DNA of 64,000 nucleotides from an uncultured Clostridia bacterium. GTDB lineage: Bacteria > Bacillota > Clostridia > Christensenellales > QALW01. A program made the position numbers and the translations under genes. The notes under the pieces were generated by a model that saw only the letters and a list, made by a program, of their open reading frames with translations, was not told the DNA's origin and ran no database searches. The stretch lies in assembly GCA_934434555.1 (NCBI GenBank), contig CAKRZX010000004.1, positions 62,001-126,000 on the forward strand, in the 5' to 3' direction. The first letter of the stretch is position 1. Each line of letters opens with the position of its first letter. Of this stretch, positions 48,914-57,601 are shown piece after piece.

Positions 48914-51550
48914 TTAACGTGCTATTTCTTCCATTGTGAACGCCTCGATAACATCGCGTTCTTTAATGTCGTTATAGCCTACAATGCCTATACCGCACTC
49001 ATAGCCGGTGGCAACTTCCTTAACGTCGTCCTTGAAGCGGCGCAGAGATTCAACTTCGCCCTCGTGGATAACGATATTGTCGCGCAAAAGCCTGAGTTTG
49101 GCATTTCTCGTAATTTTACCGTCGGTAACATACGAACCCGCAACCGTGCCGTGACCGGGCACCTTGAACGTCTGCCTTACTTCGGCGTGACCAAGGATAA
49201 CTTCCTTGAATTCAGGTGCAAGCATACCCTTCATTGCCTTTTCAACGTCCTCTATGGCGTCGTAAATTATGCGATAAAGCCGTATGTCGATTTTTTCTTT
49301 TTCCGCCATTGTGCGGGCTGTTGAATCGGGACGCACGTTAAAGCCGATTATTATCGCGTTTGACGCCTGTGCAAGGGTTACGTCTGAACTTGTTATTGCG
49401 CCTACCGCGCCGTGAATTGCCGAAACCTTAACTTCCTCGTTTGAAAGTTTTTCAAGTGCCTGCTTAACCGCCTCAACGCTTCCCTGAACGTCAGCCTTGA
49501 TAATAAGGTTAAGTTGCTTCATTTCGCCCTCCTGAATCTGGGCGAACAAATCGTCAAGGGACGCCATGCTCTTGGCTTTCGCCTGTGCGATTTTAATGTT
49601 GTCGCGGCGTTCCTGTGCAACCTGACGGGAAAGTTTGTCGTCCTCGGTGGCATAAAGCTGGTCGCCCGCGTCGGGAACTTCGTTAAAGCCAAGAACCTCA
49701 ACGGGCGTTGACGGGGGCGCGTCGTTTACCTTTTCGCCCTTATCGTTTACCATTGCGCGTACACGGCCGAACACCGTACCTGCAACGATTGTATCGCCTA
49801 TGTGAAGTGTACCGTTCTGTACAAGCACCGTCGCAACGGGACCTCTGCCCTTATCAAGTTTCGCCTCAATAATGATGCCCTTTGCCATAAGCGACGGATT
49901 AGCCTTGTAATCCTCAACTTCGGCAACAAGCAGAATCATTTCAAGCAGTTTGTCGATACCCTCTTTTGTGTAAGCCGAAACGGGAACAACTATCGTGTCA
50001 CCGCCCCAGTCTTCGGGAACAAGTTCGTACTGGGTAAGTTCGGTCTTTACTCTTTCCGGGTCAGCCGCCGCCTTATCCATTTTGTTTATTGCAACTATTA
50101 TCGGCACTTTTGCCGCTTTTGCGTGGTTGATTGCCTCAATTGTCTGGGGCATAACGCCGTCGTCGGCGGCAACAACTATAATTGCGATATCCGTTGACTG
50201 TGCGCCGCGGGCACGCATTGACGTAAACGCCTCGTGGCCGGGAGTATCGATAAACGTAATCTTCTTACCGTCGTTTTCAACCTGATAAGCACCTATGTGC
50301 TGTGTAATACCGCCTGCCTCGCCCGCGGTAACGTTTGCGTGGCGGATAGCGTCAAGCAGTGAAGTTTTACCGTGGTCAACGTGACCCATAACGGTAACAA
50401 CCGGCGGACGGGTTACATAGCCCTCGCCGTCTTTATCGCCCTCGTCAACGGTATCGTTAAGAGCGTCCTCGTACGTCTTTGTAAGTTTCTGTTCAAGTTC
50501 GATTCCGTACTCCGACGCAACCATAAACGCGGTTTCAAAGTCGATTTCCTGATTTACCGTCGCCATAGTGCCCATCATAAACAGTTTTTTTACTATATCT
50601 GCCGCAGGCTTGCCCAGTTTTTCCGAAAGGTCCTTTATCATTATCGTTTCCGTTGTCATAACGGCATTTTCGATAACAATAGGCTCTATTACGCGCTTAG
50701 GCTCTTTCTTTTCCTTTTTGGGCTTGCGTACGCGGAAGAACTCGTCATCATCGCCGAAATTCTGCTGCCTGCGCCCGCTGTCCTTTTTATTGTTCTTGGG
50801 AGTCTGGTCATTATCGTGATTCTTGCGATAATTCTTCTTGTTGGGGTCGTAATTGCTTACACGCTCTTTTTCAAGCGAGGGCATTACGGGAGCCGCGCTC
50901 ATTCCGCCTGTGCGCTGTGGACGCTGTGCGCTTCTCTGGCGCTGACCGCCGTCCTCTTTATTGAATCCGCCTTTATTAAAGCCGTCCTTGTTGCCGTCTT
51001 TGTTGCCGTCTTTGTTGAAACCGTCACGGTTTTTATTAAACTGAGGACGCATACCGTTACGGTCGCCGCGCTGAGTATTGTCCCTGCTGTTCTGATATCC
51101 GCCGCCGGGTTTTCGGAAACCGCCGTCGGGCCGCACTTCACTTTTGAGCCCGGGGCGCTGGTCGGCTCTGGGGTGCTGTTTTGATTTCTCGCCTTTTTCC
51201 GCAGTTTTCTCAGCAGGCTTTTCCGCGGGTTTCCCGGCAATTTTCTCGACAGGCTTTTCTGCGGGTCTTTCGGGTTCTTCCGCTTTCTTTTCGGCAGTTT
51301 CTGCCGGCTTTTCGGTTTCTTCCTTTGCTGCCTCAGCCGCTTCTTCCGCCGCGCGCTGTGCCTCGTAGGCAATACGCGCCTCTTCCTGCTCCTGTCTTTC
51401 CTTTTCGCGAGCCTCGTCCTCTATTTTCTTTTCTATTGCGGCGCACTTTTCTTTAAGCGCCTTTTTCTGCGTATCAAGATTATCCTTGGCTTTGCTTATT
51501 TTCTCAATAAGAGCCTTGCTCGTATTACGGATATCTGTTGCTTTACTCAT
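48914..51550 (-). CDS. infB: Translation initiation factor IF-2
   Basis: This 878-residue GTPase delivers initiator tRNA to the 30S subunit. The GTPase domain begins near residue 380 with G1 GHVDHGKT, then DTPGHEAF (G3) and NKMD (G4). The N-terminal 300 residues are low-complexity: an alanine/glutamate/lysine helix, then a glycine/asparagine/aspartate-rich part with repeated NKDG units (about 190-215). ATG 51550 follows GGGGGG and overlaps the L7Ae-family gene by 4 bases; a longer frame to 51619 lacks support. Confidence 0.97.
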   Translation of the reverse strand: MSKATDIRNTSKALIEKISKAKDNLDTQKKALKEKCAAIEKKIEDEAREKERQEQEEARIAYEAQRAAEEAAEAAKEETEKPAETAEKKAEEPERPAEKPVEKIAGKPAEKPAEKTAEKGEKSKQHPRADQRPGLKSEVRPDGGFRKPGGGYQNSRDNTQRGDRNGMRPQFNKNRDGFNKDGNKDGNKDGFNKGGFNKEDGGQRQRSAQRPQRTGGMSAAPVMPSLEKERVSNYDPNKKNYRKNHDNDQTPKNNKKDSGRRQQNFGDDDEFFRVRKPKKEKKEPKRVIEPIVIENAVMTTETIMIKDLSEKLGKPAADIVKKLFMMGTMATVNQEIDFETAFMVASEYGIELEQKLTKTYEDALNDTVDEGDKDGEGYVTRPPVVTVMGHVDHGKTSLLDAIRHANVTAGEAGGITQHIGAYQVENDGKKITFIDTPGHEAFTSMRARGAQSTDIAIIVVAADDGVMPQTIEAINHAKAAKVPIIVAINKMDKAAADPERVKTELTQYELVPEDWGGDTIVVPVSAYTKEGIDKLLEMILLVAEVEDYKANPSLMAKGIIIEAKLDKGRGPVATVLVQNGTLHIGDTIVAGTVFGRVRAMVNDKGEKVNDAPPSTPVEVLGFNEVPDAGDQLYATEDDKLSRQVAQERRDNIKIAQAKAKSMASLDDLFAQIQEGEMKQLNLIIKADVQGSVEAVKQALEKLSNEEVKVSAIHGAVGAITSSDVTLAQASNAIIIGFNVRPDSTARTMAEKEKIDIRLYRIIYDAIEDVEKAMKGMLAPEFKEVILGHAEVRQTFKVPGHGTVAGSYVTDGKITRNAKLRLLRDNIVIHEGEVESLRRFKDDVKEVATGYECGIGIVGYNDIKERDVIEAFTMEEIAR

Positions 51551-51876
51551 TGTTTGCCCCCCAAATAAAGGTTTATCTCTTTTTCTATCGCCGCGGCAAA
51601 GCCCGCGTCGGTTATGCATACCGTTTTTTTGTTTTCCTTGCCTACCGACTGCCCCAAAAGACCGTCATCGTCAAGTACGAAACAGGGAATGTTGCGGAAC
51701 GCCGCCATATCGGAAAAATGCTTTACGGTGTTCTTCCCTGCACTGCCCGAAATAAGCACAAGCCGTGCTTTTTGCGATTTTATCGCCGCTTCTGCCTTGG
51801 CGCTTCCGCTTACCGCCTTGCCCGCTTTCATTGCAAGCCCCGCATATGAAAGGATTCCGGCTTTTGATTTTTCCAT
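51547..51876 (-). CDS. L7Ae/L30e-family RNA-binding protein (YlxQ-like)
   Basis: This 109-residue protein has the L7Ae pattern: LSYAGLAMKAGKAVSG, the central ARLVLISGSAGKNTVKHF, and a C-terminal AAAIEKEI helix. Its homologue YlxQ binds RNA kink-turns and is encoded between ylxR and infB in almost all Firmicutes, as here. Function in vivo is not settled. It overlaps infB by 4 bases. Confidence 0.92.
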   Translation of the reverse strand: MEKSKAGILSYAGLAMKAGKAVSGSAKAEAAIKSQKARLVLISGSAGKNTVKHFSDMAAFRNIPCFVLDDDGLLGQSVGKENKKTVCITDAGFAAAIEKEINLYLGGKQ

Positions 51877-52140
51877 TCAGCCGCCTATCTCCTTTTCAAG
51901 AGTCTGCAATACTTCCTCGGAAATTTCGGTTTCAAGCGCCCGTGAAAGGGCTTTGCTCTTTACGCTTTTTTTAAGACACTCCGTATCTCTGCACACATAA
52001 ACGCCCCTGCCCGAAACCTTACCCCTCAGGTCCACTTTTATTTCGCCCCCGGGCGTGCGAACCACGCGTATAAGTTCTGCTTTCGGTTTTGTTTCCCTGC
52101 ACCCCGCACAGGTACGCATAGGTATTTTTTTACTCTTCAA
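51877..52140 (-). CDS. ylxR: YlxR-family (DUF448) RNA-binding protein
   Basis: This 87-residue protein has the YlxR fold: RTCAGCRETKPKAELIRVVR, then GRGVYVCRDTECLKK. The best start is TTG 52140, giving MKSKKIPMRTC, which matches the family N-terminus and has GAGGAAGAG about 5 bases upstream within nusA. The first ATG (52119) would remove the conserved KKIP. It overlaps nusA by 11 bases. YlxR has been linked to RNase P and gene regulation in Bacillus. Confidence 0.9.
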   Translation of the reverse strand: MKSKKIPMRTCAGCRETKPKAELIRVVRTPGGEIKVDLRGKVSGRGVYVCRDTECLKKSVKSKALSRALETEISEEVLQTLEKEIGG

Positions 52141-53218
52141 TACTCTCTTCCTCTGCGCTTTCTTCGATGAATTCCTGCGCCTGACTTTCGGACTTGATAT
52201 CGATGTTCCAGCCCGTAAGTTTTGCGCAAAGCATTGCATTCTGACCGCGTTTGCCGATTGCAAGCGAAAGTTGATTGTCCGGCACAACAACGGTTGCTCT
52301 CTTTTTGGGTTCAAGTTCCTCTATTTTAACAAGCAGTACCTTTGAGGGGCTGAGGGCATTGGCGATATACGTTACCGGGTCCTCGCTCCACTTGATTATA
52401 TCTATTTTTTCATCGTTGATTTCTTTTACCACGTTTGCAACCCTTGTTCCCTTGGGGCCTACGCACGCGCCCAGCGGATCAATGCTTGCGTCCTCGCTGT
52501 AAACGGCGATCTTCGTTCTTGACCCGGCGTCCCTTGCGATAGCCTTGATAACAACCGTACCGTCGGCAATTTCGGGCACTTCAAGTTCAAAAAGACGTTT
52601 GATGAGCTGCGGGTGTGTGCGTGAAACTGTAACCGCCGCACCGTACTGCGCCTTTTTTACCTCGGAAACGTAAACTTTAAGACGCATACCGGGAATATAG
52701 TGTTCGTTTGCAATCTGCTCCTTGGGCGGAATAATTCCCTCCATTTTGTCAAGTTCAACATAAACGTAGTTGTTCTCTACCCTTTGAACAACCGCGGACA
52801 TAAGCTCGCCCTCTTTGTCGGCATACTCGGAGTACATCTTGCCCTTTTCAGCCTCGCGCAGGCGCTGTGTAATAACCTGTCTGCCGGTCTGTGCACCTAT
52901 TCTGCCGTAGTTATCGGGAGTGTCGTCCACCTCAACCGTTTCGTCTATCTGTGCGTCGGGACGGATTTTTCTTGCGTCCTCCAAAGAAATTTCAAGCAGG
53001 TTATCGTAAACGTCCTCAACAACGGTCTTTACTATATAGCAGCGAATGTCGCCGGTTTCCCTGTCCATATGGGCAACAACCGTTGCGGCATCGCCGTAGT
53101 CGCGTACTTTTTTATATGCCGATACCATTGCAAGTTCAATGGACTCAAAAAGCATTTCGGCATCAAGTCCTCTTTCTTTTTCAAGCATTTTTATTGCTTC
53201 GATAAGTTCACTGTTCAT
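52130..53218 (-). CDS. nusA: Transcription termination/antitermination protein NusA
   Basis: This 362-residue protein binds RNA polymerase and nascent RNA. It has the N-terminal polymerase-binding domain (about 1-125), an S1 domain (about 135-200, KGELMSAVVQRVENNYVYVE in part), and two KH domains (about 200-345) including the KH signature VGPKGTRV and IGKRGQNAMLC. The acidic C-terminal repeats of the E. coli form are absent, as is normal for Firmicutes. It follows rimP by 18 bases. Confidence 0.97.
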   Translation of the reverse strand: MNSELIEAIKMLEKERGLDAEMLFESIELAMVSAYKKVRDYGDAATVVAHMDRETGDIRCYIVKTVVEDVYDNLLEISLEDARKIRPDAQIDETVEVDDTPDNYGRIGAQTGRQVITQRLREAEKGKMYSEYADKEGELMSAVVQRVENNYVYVELDKMEGIIPPKEQIANEHYIPGMRLKVYVSEVKKAQYGAAVTVSRTHPQLIKRLFELEVPEIADGTVVIKAIARDAGSRTKIAVYSEDASIDPLGACVGPKGTRVANVVKEINDEKIDIIKWSEDPVTYIANALSPSKVLLVKIEELEPKKRATVVVPDNQLSLAIGKRGQNAMLCAKLTGWNIDIKSESQAQEFIEESAEEESIEE

Positions 53219-53236
53219 TGTTTTTTACCTCCGAAG

Positions 53237-53695
53237 TCAAAACCCGATATACGGTCTGACCGAATCTATATTATTTTTTTCAAAAGCCTTTTCCGCGCCG
53301 TCAAAAATCAACACGACTTTTTCTTCATCGGCGCTTTGAAGTATTCCGACAAATTTTTTCTTTTTGCCTTCCGTCGCCTTCTTTAATTTTACCTCAACTT
53401 CCGTCCCGATATTCCTTTCAAAATCGCGGGGCGTTTTAAGAGGACGGTCGCCCCATGTGCTCACGCACAGGCAATAGGGCTTACCTTTTGTGGGGTCGGC
53501 ATTCTCAACAATCTCGTCTATTGCCCTTGAAACGCTTTCGCAGTCGTCAATATTAACGCCGCCGGGTTTGCAGATGTAAAAGTTAAGGCACATCTGCCCG
53601 TCCTCGCGCACATACTCAACGTCAGCCATTTCAAAGCCCATATTTTCTATTGTTTCGCGGGCGGCATTACCCGCCGACAAAGCCGCATCAGCCAT
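53237..53695 (-). CDS. rimP: Ribosome maturation factor RimP
   Basis: This 152-residue protein is needed for 30S assembly. The two RimP domains are visible: N-terminal part with NFYICKPGGVNIDDCESVSRAIDE (in part, about 34-57) and a C-terminal SH3-like part with LKTPRDFERNIGTEVEVKL. AGAGGA precedes ATG 53695. It is the first gene of the nusA-infB operon. Confidence 0.93.
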   Translation of the reverse strand: MADAALSAGNAARETIENMGFEMADVEYVREDGQMCLNFYICKPGGVNIDDCESVSRAIDEIVENADPTKGKPYCLCVSTWGDRPLKTPRDFERNIGTEVEVKLKKATEGKKKKFVGILQSADEEKVVLIFDGAEKAFEKNNIDSVRPYIGF

Positions 53696-53709
53696 AAAAA
53701 TCCTCTTTC

Positions 53710-53742
53710 AAAAAGCAAGAGTGGGATTTAGCCCACTCTCGC
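53710..53742 (-). promoter_or_regulatory. Attenuator hairpin in the rimP-nusA operon leader
   Basis: An 11-base stem (53715-53725 with 53732-53742, one G-U pair) has a 6-base loop and is followed on the minus strand by five T. It lies about 15 bases downstream of the predicted transcript start and ends 15 bases before the rimP start codon. It has all parts of an intrinsic terminator but stands before the operon. Confidence 0.75.
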
Positions 53743-53762
53743 AAGAAGTATTGTGTGATAAT

Positions 53763-53791
53763 ATATTACCACACCCTGAAAAAAAACGCAA
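53763..53791 (-). promoter_or_regulatory. Promoter of the rimP-nusA-infB operon
   Basis: Minus-strand TTGCGT (53786-53791) and TAATAT (53763-53768) are 17 bases apart, upstream of the leader hairpin. Confidence 0.65.
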
Positions 53792-53844
53792 TAGTTATTT
53801 TCGATTTTTTCAAAAAAAGCCGTTAAAATGTCTCCCGACAGCGC

Positions 53845-53877
53845 AAAAACACCGCTTTTAACGATAAAAAGCAACGG
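53845..53877 (-). terminator. Probable terminator after thiI
   Basis: A hairpin with TTGCTTTT and AAAAGCGG arms (two G-U pairs) is followed by TGTTTTTG on the minus strand, just past the thiI stop. The stem is weak. Confidence 0.45.
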
Positions 53878-53881
53878 ATTT

Positions 53882-55123
53882 TTATTCTGTCTCATTTATA
53901 ATCTCACGCCACAGGTTCATTTCCGAAAGTTTCTGTGTGTTGAAAACGCCGTTTTCGTCAATATCCGTGCGCTCGGTCATTTCAAGTGCCTCGCGGATAA
54001 GTTTTTTTGAATCAAGCAGTTGTTCCGCCTGAACCACCGCTTGAAGTTTCGGTTTTGTTGCGGGGTGACGGGGCGTAAACACGGTACAGCAGTCCTCAAA
54101 GGGCAGAATGGATGTGTCAAACGTGCCTATTTTCTTTGCAGTATCCATAATCTCCAACTTGTCCATGCCTATGCACGGGCGGAACACGGGAATATCCACC
54201 GCGCCGTCGGTACAGGCAAGCCCCTCCATTGTCTGGCTGGCAACCTGACCTATGCTTTCGCCGGTTATAAGCGCGCCGCAGGAACGGGCGCGGGCGATGA
54301 TTTCGGCAATTTTCATCATAAAGCGGCGGGTAAGCACCGTCATAAATTCATCGGGGCAGGCATCGTAAATGGATTCCTGAATATGCGTAAACGGTACGGT
54401 AAACACCGACATTCTGCCCGTAAACGCACACAGTTCCTTTGCCAAATCGAACACTTTTTCCTTAGCCCTCTCGCTTGTGTGGGGATAACTGTAAAAGTGA
54501 ACGCCGTCAAGTTCAACGCCGCGTTTTGCAATCATATATCCGGCAACAGGCGAATCTATGCCGCCCGAAAGCAGAAGCGCCGCGCGGCCGTTTGTGCCCA
54601 AAGGAAGTCCGCCCACGGCGGGGATATCCTGAAAATACACGTACGCCTTGTCGCGGATTTCAACCTCGATTACGCGGTCTGGGTTATGTAAATCAACTTT
54701 CATTTCAGGCAATGCTTTCAGTATGCCCTCGCCCACCTTTGCACCTATTTCAGGTGATTCAAGGGGAAAATGCTTGTCTGCGCGGCGTCCTTTTACTTTG
54801 AACGTGCCGGCTGTAATTCCCGCATTTTTCATCATATCGACGGCGTTTTCAATGCAAAGGTCAATATCCTTTTCAAACTCTCTTGCCGGCGAAAGGGCGT
54901 GTATGCCGAAAACCTTGCTGAGCCTGTCAAGCGCCCTGTCCAGGTCGGCGGGGTCAATGTTATATACAAAAATTCTGCTTTGGCTTATTGTTACTTTTAC
55001 GCCCTCAAAAGATTTAAGTGCAATTTTGATTTTGTTTATCAGCGTACGCTCAAAATACGGGCGGTTAAGCCCCTTTAAGTGGATTTCGCCCACTTTTACG
55101 ATAATCATATTACGGTATTCCAT
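53882..55123 (-). CDS. thiI: tRNA 4-thiouridine synthase ThiI
   Basis: This 413-residue enzyme uses persulfide sulfur to make 4-thiouridine in tRNA and may serve thiazole synthesis. It has an N-terminal ferredoxin-like and THUMP region (about 1-165), and a PP-loop ATPase with LLSGGIDSPVAG near 180-191. The C-terminal rhodanese domain of E. coli ThiI is absent, as in most Gram-positives. ATG 55123 follows AGAGGAAG. It follows the cysteine desulfurase gene, its likely sulfur donor (the NifZ-ThiI pairing). Confidence 0.95.
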   Translation of the reverse strand: MEYRNMIIVKVGEIHLKGLNRPYFERTLINKIKIALKSFEGVKVTISQSRIFVYNIDPADLDRALDRLSKVFGIHALSPAREFEKDIDLCIENAVDMMKNAGITAGTFKVKGRRADKHFPLESPEIGAKVGEGILKALPEMKVDLHNPDRVIEVEIRDKAYVYFQDIPAVGGLPLGTNGRAALLLSGGIDSPVAGYMIAKRGVELDGVHFYSYPHTSERAKEKVFDLAKELCAFTGRMSVFTVPFTHIQESIYDACPDEFMTVLTRRFMMKIAEIIARARSCGALITGESIGQVASQTMEGLACTDGAVDIPVFRPCIGMDKLEIMDTAKKIGTFDTSILPFEDCCTVFTPRHPATKPKLQAVVQAEQLLDSKKLIREALEMTERTDIDENGVFNTQKLSEMNLWREIINETE

Positions 55124-55124
55124 A

Positions 55125-56240
55125 TTACTTCCTCTTATATTTGCGCAGATACGCAATTTTTTCTTCCATTATTTTTTTTACCTGTTCCGCCTCGTCGGGC
55201 GAATTGAAATTGCCGAAACTGAGCCTTAAAACGGTTTCCGCCTTGCTTACAGGCAGTGAAATCGCTTCAAGCACATGACTTATCTTGCTTGAACGGCTTG
55301 TGCACGCCGAACCCTTGCCCACGATTACCTCGTTTTCAAGCGCCGTTTGCAGTGACGCCGCCCTGACGCCCTCAAAGGCGATACTTAAAATATTCGGCGC
55401 TGAATTTTCGCACACAAGGCTTGCGCCCGGAATTTGAAGCAGTTGCTTTGTATATTCTTCTTTTATTCCGGCAAGTTTGTTTGAAAAATCACTTCCCAGT
55501 TCCTCAACCGCCTTTGCAAATGCAATTATCCCCGGCACGTTTACCGTTCCCGAACGGCGGTTGTTCTGCTGCCCGCCGCCTGAAATAAACGTGGTAAAAG
55601 GCGTGCCTTTTCTTACATACAGCATTCCCGCGCCTTTCGGTCCGTGGACCTTGTGCGCGCTTACGGAATACATGTCCACACCTGTCTTATTCATATCGGC
55701 GCATGTATGCATATAGGCTTGCACGCCGTCGGAATGGAATATTATATCTTTCTTTTTTTTCTTTACGGCACGGCACAGGGCAGCAATGTCGTTTACCGCG
55801 CCTATTTCGTTATTAACGTGCATTATGCTTACAAGGGAAGTGTTTTCGCATATAAGCGAGCAGAGCGTTTCCGTGCTTATGCGCCCGTCTTTTTCCACGG
55901 GGCAGAGAATCATTTTGCACCCTTTCTTTTCAAGGGCGGACTGCATATTAAGCACCGCGTGATGTTCGTATGCCGACACGATTACTTCCGAATTGTTCTT
56001 TGCGCACATAAGCGCCGTATTGTCGCTTTCGGTGCCGCCGGAAGTAAATATTATTTCGCTCCTGTCCGCGTTGAGGCTTGATGCAAGCGTTTCGGAAGCG
56101 CGGATAAATTCCTTTTCGGTGTTCAGCGCAGAAGCATAGGGCGACGAAATATTATAGTAAAGTTCCTTTGACGATTCCGCAAGACAGCGGCAGACCGAAT
56201 CCAAAGGACGCGTAGTTGCGCTGTTATCAAGATATATCAT
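55125..56240 (-). CDS. Cysteine desulfurase (NifS/IscS family, NifZ-like)
   Basis: This 371-residue PLP enzyme releases sulfur from cysteine as a protein persulfide. The PLP lysine is K197 in SAHKVHGPKG, and the active-site cysteine is C313 in GKGSACTS. Its location directly before thiI suggests it supplies sulfur for tRNA thiolation more than general iron-sulfur assembly. It overlaps the upstream membrane-protein gene by 4 bases. Confidence 0.95.
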   Translation of the reverse strand: MIYLDNSATTRPLDSVCRCLAESSKELYYNISSPYASALNTEKEFIRASETLASSLNADRSEIIFTSGGTESDNTALMCAKNNSEVIVSAYEHHAVLNMQSALEKKGCKMILCPVEKDGRISTETLCSLICENTSLVSIMHVNNEIGAVNDIAALCRAVKKKKKDIIFHSDGVQAYMHTCADMNKTGVDMYSVSAHKVHGPKGAGMLYVRKGTPFTTFISGGGQQNNRRSGTVNVPGIIAFAKAVEELGSDFSNKLAGIKEEYTKQLLQIPGASLVCENSAPNILSIAFEGVRAASLQTALENEVIVGKGSACTSRSSKISHVLEAISLPVSKAETVLRLSFGNFNSPDEAEQVKKIMEEKIAYLRKYKRK

Positions 56241-56761
56241 TGTTTCGTTACCCTTTTTATTTCCTCAATAAATTTCGGTGTGGGTTCAAACTGCAAGGCA
56301 CATTTTGTTCCGTTATAAGTAAAGAACAGAATATACCTTTTCTCTTCTCCGTTCAGCACCGCCGAAAACTTCTTTTCGGGCAGCGATTCAAAACGCTCCC
56401 GCGAATATTTTTCTATTCTTGAAAAATTGCTTACGGGCAAAGATACGATTTCTTTCCTTGCTTGAAGATTTTTTATTTTTGCAAGTTTGAACACATCGTC
56501 TTCCACAAGATAATCATATTCAACCAGCGTATTTTCGCGCAAAACAAGAAAAATTATGCCTGCCGCCGCAGGAATAATAACGGGAATCAAATCCGCAACC
56601 GCGGCTTCATTCGCCGCAATTGAAGCAAAGAACATTAAAAGAGAAAACACCGCATAGGCAAAAAAGCACAGTGCGATAACAAGGAACAAATTATATTTGA
56701 GTTTATCCTTTTTCTGTGCGTTTTCGTCCTCTCTGCGGACGGTAATTTCGATTCTGTCCAT
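56237..56761 (-). CDS. Uncharacterised two-helix membrane protein
   Basis: I do not recognise a named family with confidence; it resembles the Firmicutes DUF6106 type. The 174-residue protein has a charged N-terminus, two transmembrane helices (about 25-48 and 58-76) and a cytoplasmic C-terminal beta-rich domain (VEYDYLVEDDVFKLAKI, RYILFFTYNGTKCALQFEPT). It heads a three-gene unit with cysteine desulfurase and thiI, overlapping the former by 4 bases. Confidence 0.75.
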   Translation of the reverse strand: MDRIEITVRREDENAQKKDKLKYNLFLVIALCFFAYAVFSLLMFFASIAANEAAVADLIPVIIPAAAGIIFLVLRENTLVEYDYLVEDDVFKLAKIKNLQARKEIVSLPVSNFSRIEKYSRERFESLPEKKFSAVLNGEEKRYILFFTYNGTKCALQFEPTPKFIEEIKRVTKQ

Positions 56762-56844
56762 AAAAACACCTCACTACCATAGAATTTTATCACAATTCGC
56801 TGTATTTATCAAGCAAATAAATCTTTCTTTTTTTAAGAATGTGT

Positions 56845-56873
56845 TTGACAAATACGCGCAAGTATGATACTAT
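56845..56873 (+). promoter_or_regulatory. Promoter of the rplU operon
   Basis: Perfect TTGACA (56845-56850) and TACTAT (56868-56873) are 17 bases apart; an overlapping TATAAT at 56871 would give 20. Confidence 0.75.
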
Positions 56874-56877
56874 AATC

Positions 56878-56957
56878 AAGCCGCACGGTGTCAGGCGTCT
56901 AAATCTGTTTTGCGCAGTGCCTGCATTCGGCGAGATTTGTAGAGGAGGTGCTACAAG
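56878..56957 (+). ncRNA. L21 leader (autoregulatory ribosomal protein leader)
   Basis: The leader begins about CCGCACGGTGTCAGGCG and contains paired segments before GGAGGTGC and the rplU start. Position, the CCGCACGGTG start and the presence of rplU-prp-rpmA downstream match the Firmicutes L21 leader RNA, which is bound by L21. Assignment rests on recall of the motif and not on a covariance search. Confidence 0.6.
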
Positions 56958-57266
56958 ATGTTTGCAGTAATCAAAACAGGCGGTAAGCAGTATCGCGTTC
57001 AGGAAGGCGACGTTATCTACGTAGAGAAACTCAATGCGGAAGTTGATTCCAGCGTTAAGTTTGACGTTCTTCTTATGGGCGAAGGTGACGACGTAACTGT
57101 GGGAACTCCCGTAGTTGAGGGCGCATCGGTAGAAGGCAGGGTTCTTGCTCAGGATAAGGCGAAGAAAATCGTTGTATTCAAGTATAAGAGCAAAAAGACC
57201 TATCGTAAGACCAACGGTCACCGTCAGCCTTTTACAAAGGTTGAGATTAAGAAAATCTCCAAGTAA
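56958..57266 (+). CDS. rplU: 50S ribosomal protein L21
   Basis: This 102-residue protein has the canonical L21 sequence pattern (MFAVIKTGGKQYRVQEGD, and YRKTNGHRQPFT near the end). It binds 23S rRNA and is expected to regulate its operon through the leader. GAGGAGGTG lies upstream of ATG 56958. prp and rpmA follow directly. Confidence 0.98.
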   Translation: MFAVIKTGGKQYRVQEGDVIYVEKLNAEVDSSVKFDVLLMGEGDDVTVGTPVVEGASVEGRVLAQDKAKKIVVFKYKSKKTYRKTNGHRQPFTKVEIKKISK

Positions 57267-57268
57267 TT

Positions 57269-57601
57269 ATGACTAAGGTCACGGTTTACAAAAACCGAAA
57301 AGGCATTGTGTTCGGTTTTGAAGCATCCGGCCACGCAAGCGAAAATCTTGCCCGCGGAGAGGATATCTACTGCGCGGCAATATCGGCAATAACGCAGACT
57401 GCCTGCATAGGGCTTGAAAGCGTTGCCCGCGCAAACCCGTCTTTTACGGTGCGTGACGGCTTTCTTTCCGCTTTTGTCGGTGAAAACAATGCCGCGGGCA
57501 TAAAATGCCAAACGATTTTTTCGACACTTATTCTGGGTTTGAGGGCTTTTAACGAAGCCAATCCCGGATACTTACAAATTTTTGAGGAGGTGCAGGAATA
57601 A
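57269..57601 (+). CDS. prp: Ribosomal-processing cysteine protease Prp
   Basis: This 110-residue protease cleaves the N-terminal prepeptide of L27 in Firmicutes. The catalytic dyad is visible as H22 (SGHAS) and C35 (IYCAAIS). It lies between rplU and rpmA, 2 bases after the first and overlapping the second by one base, the diagnostic position of the family. Confidence 0.95.
   Translation: MTKVTVYKNRKGIVFGFEASGHASENLARGEDIYCAAISAITQTACIGLESVARANPSFTVRDGFLSAFVGENNAAGIKCQTIFSTLILGLRAFNEANPGYLQIFEEVQE

Noticed and set aside
50372..51184. Long plus-strand open frame of 270 codons opposite infB
   Set aside because: It is antisense to the low-complexity and GTPase parts of infB, lacks a ribosome site, and reads as codon-bias shadow.
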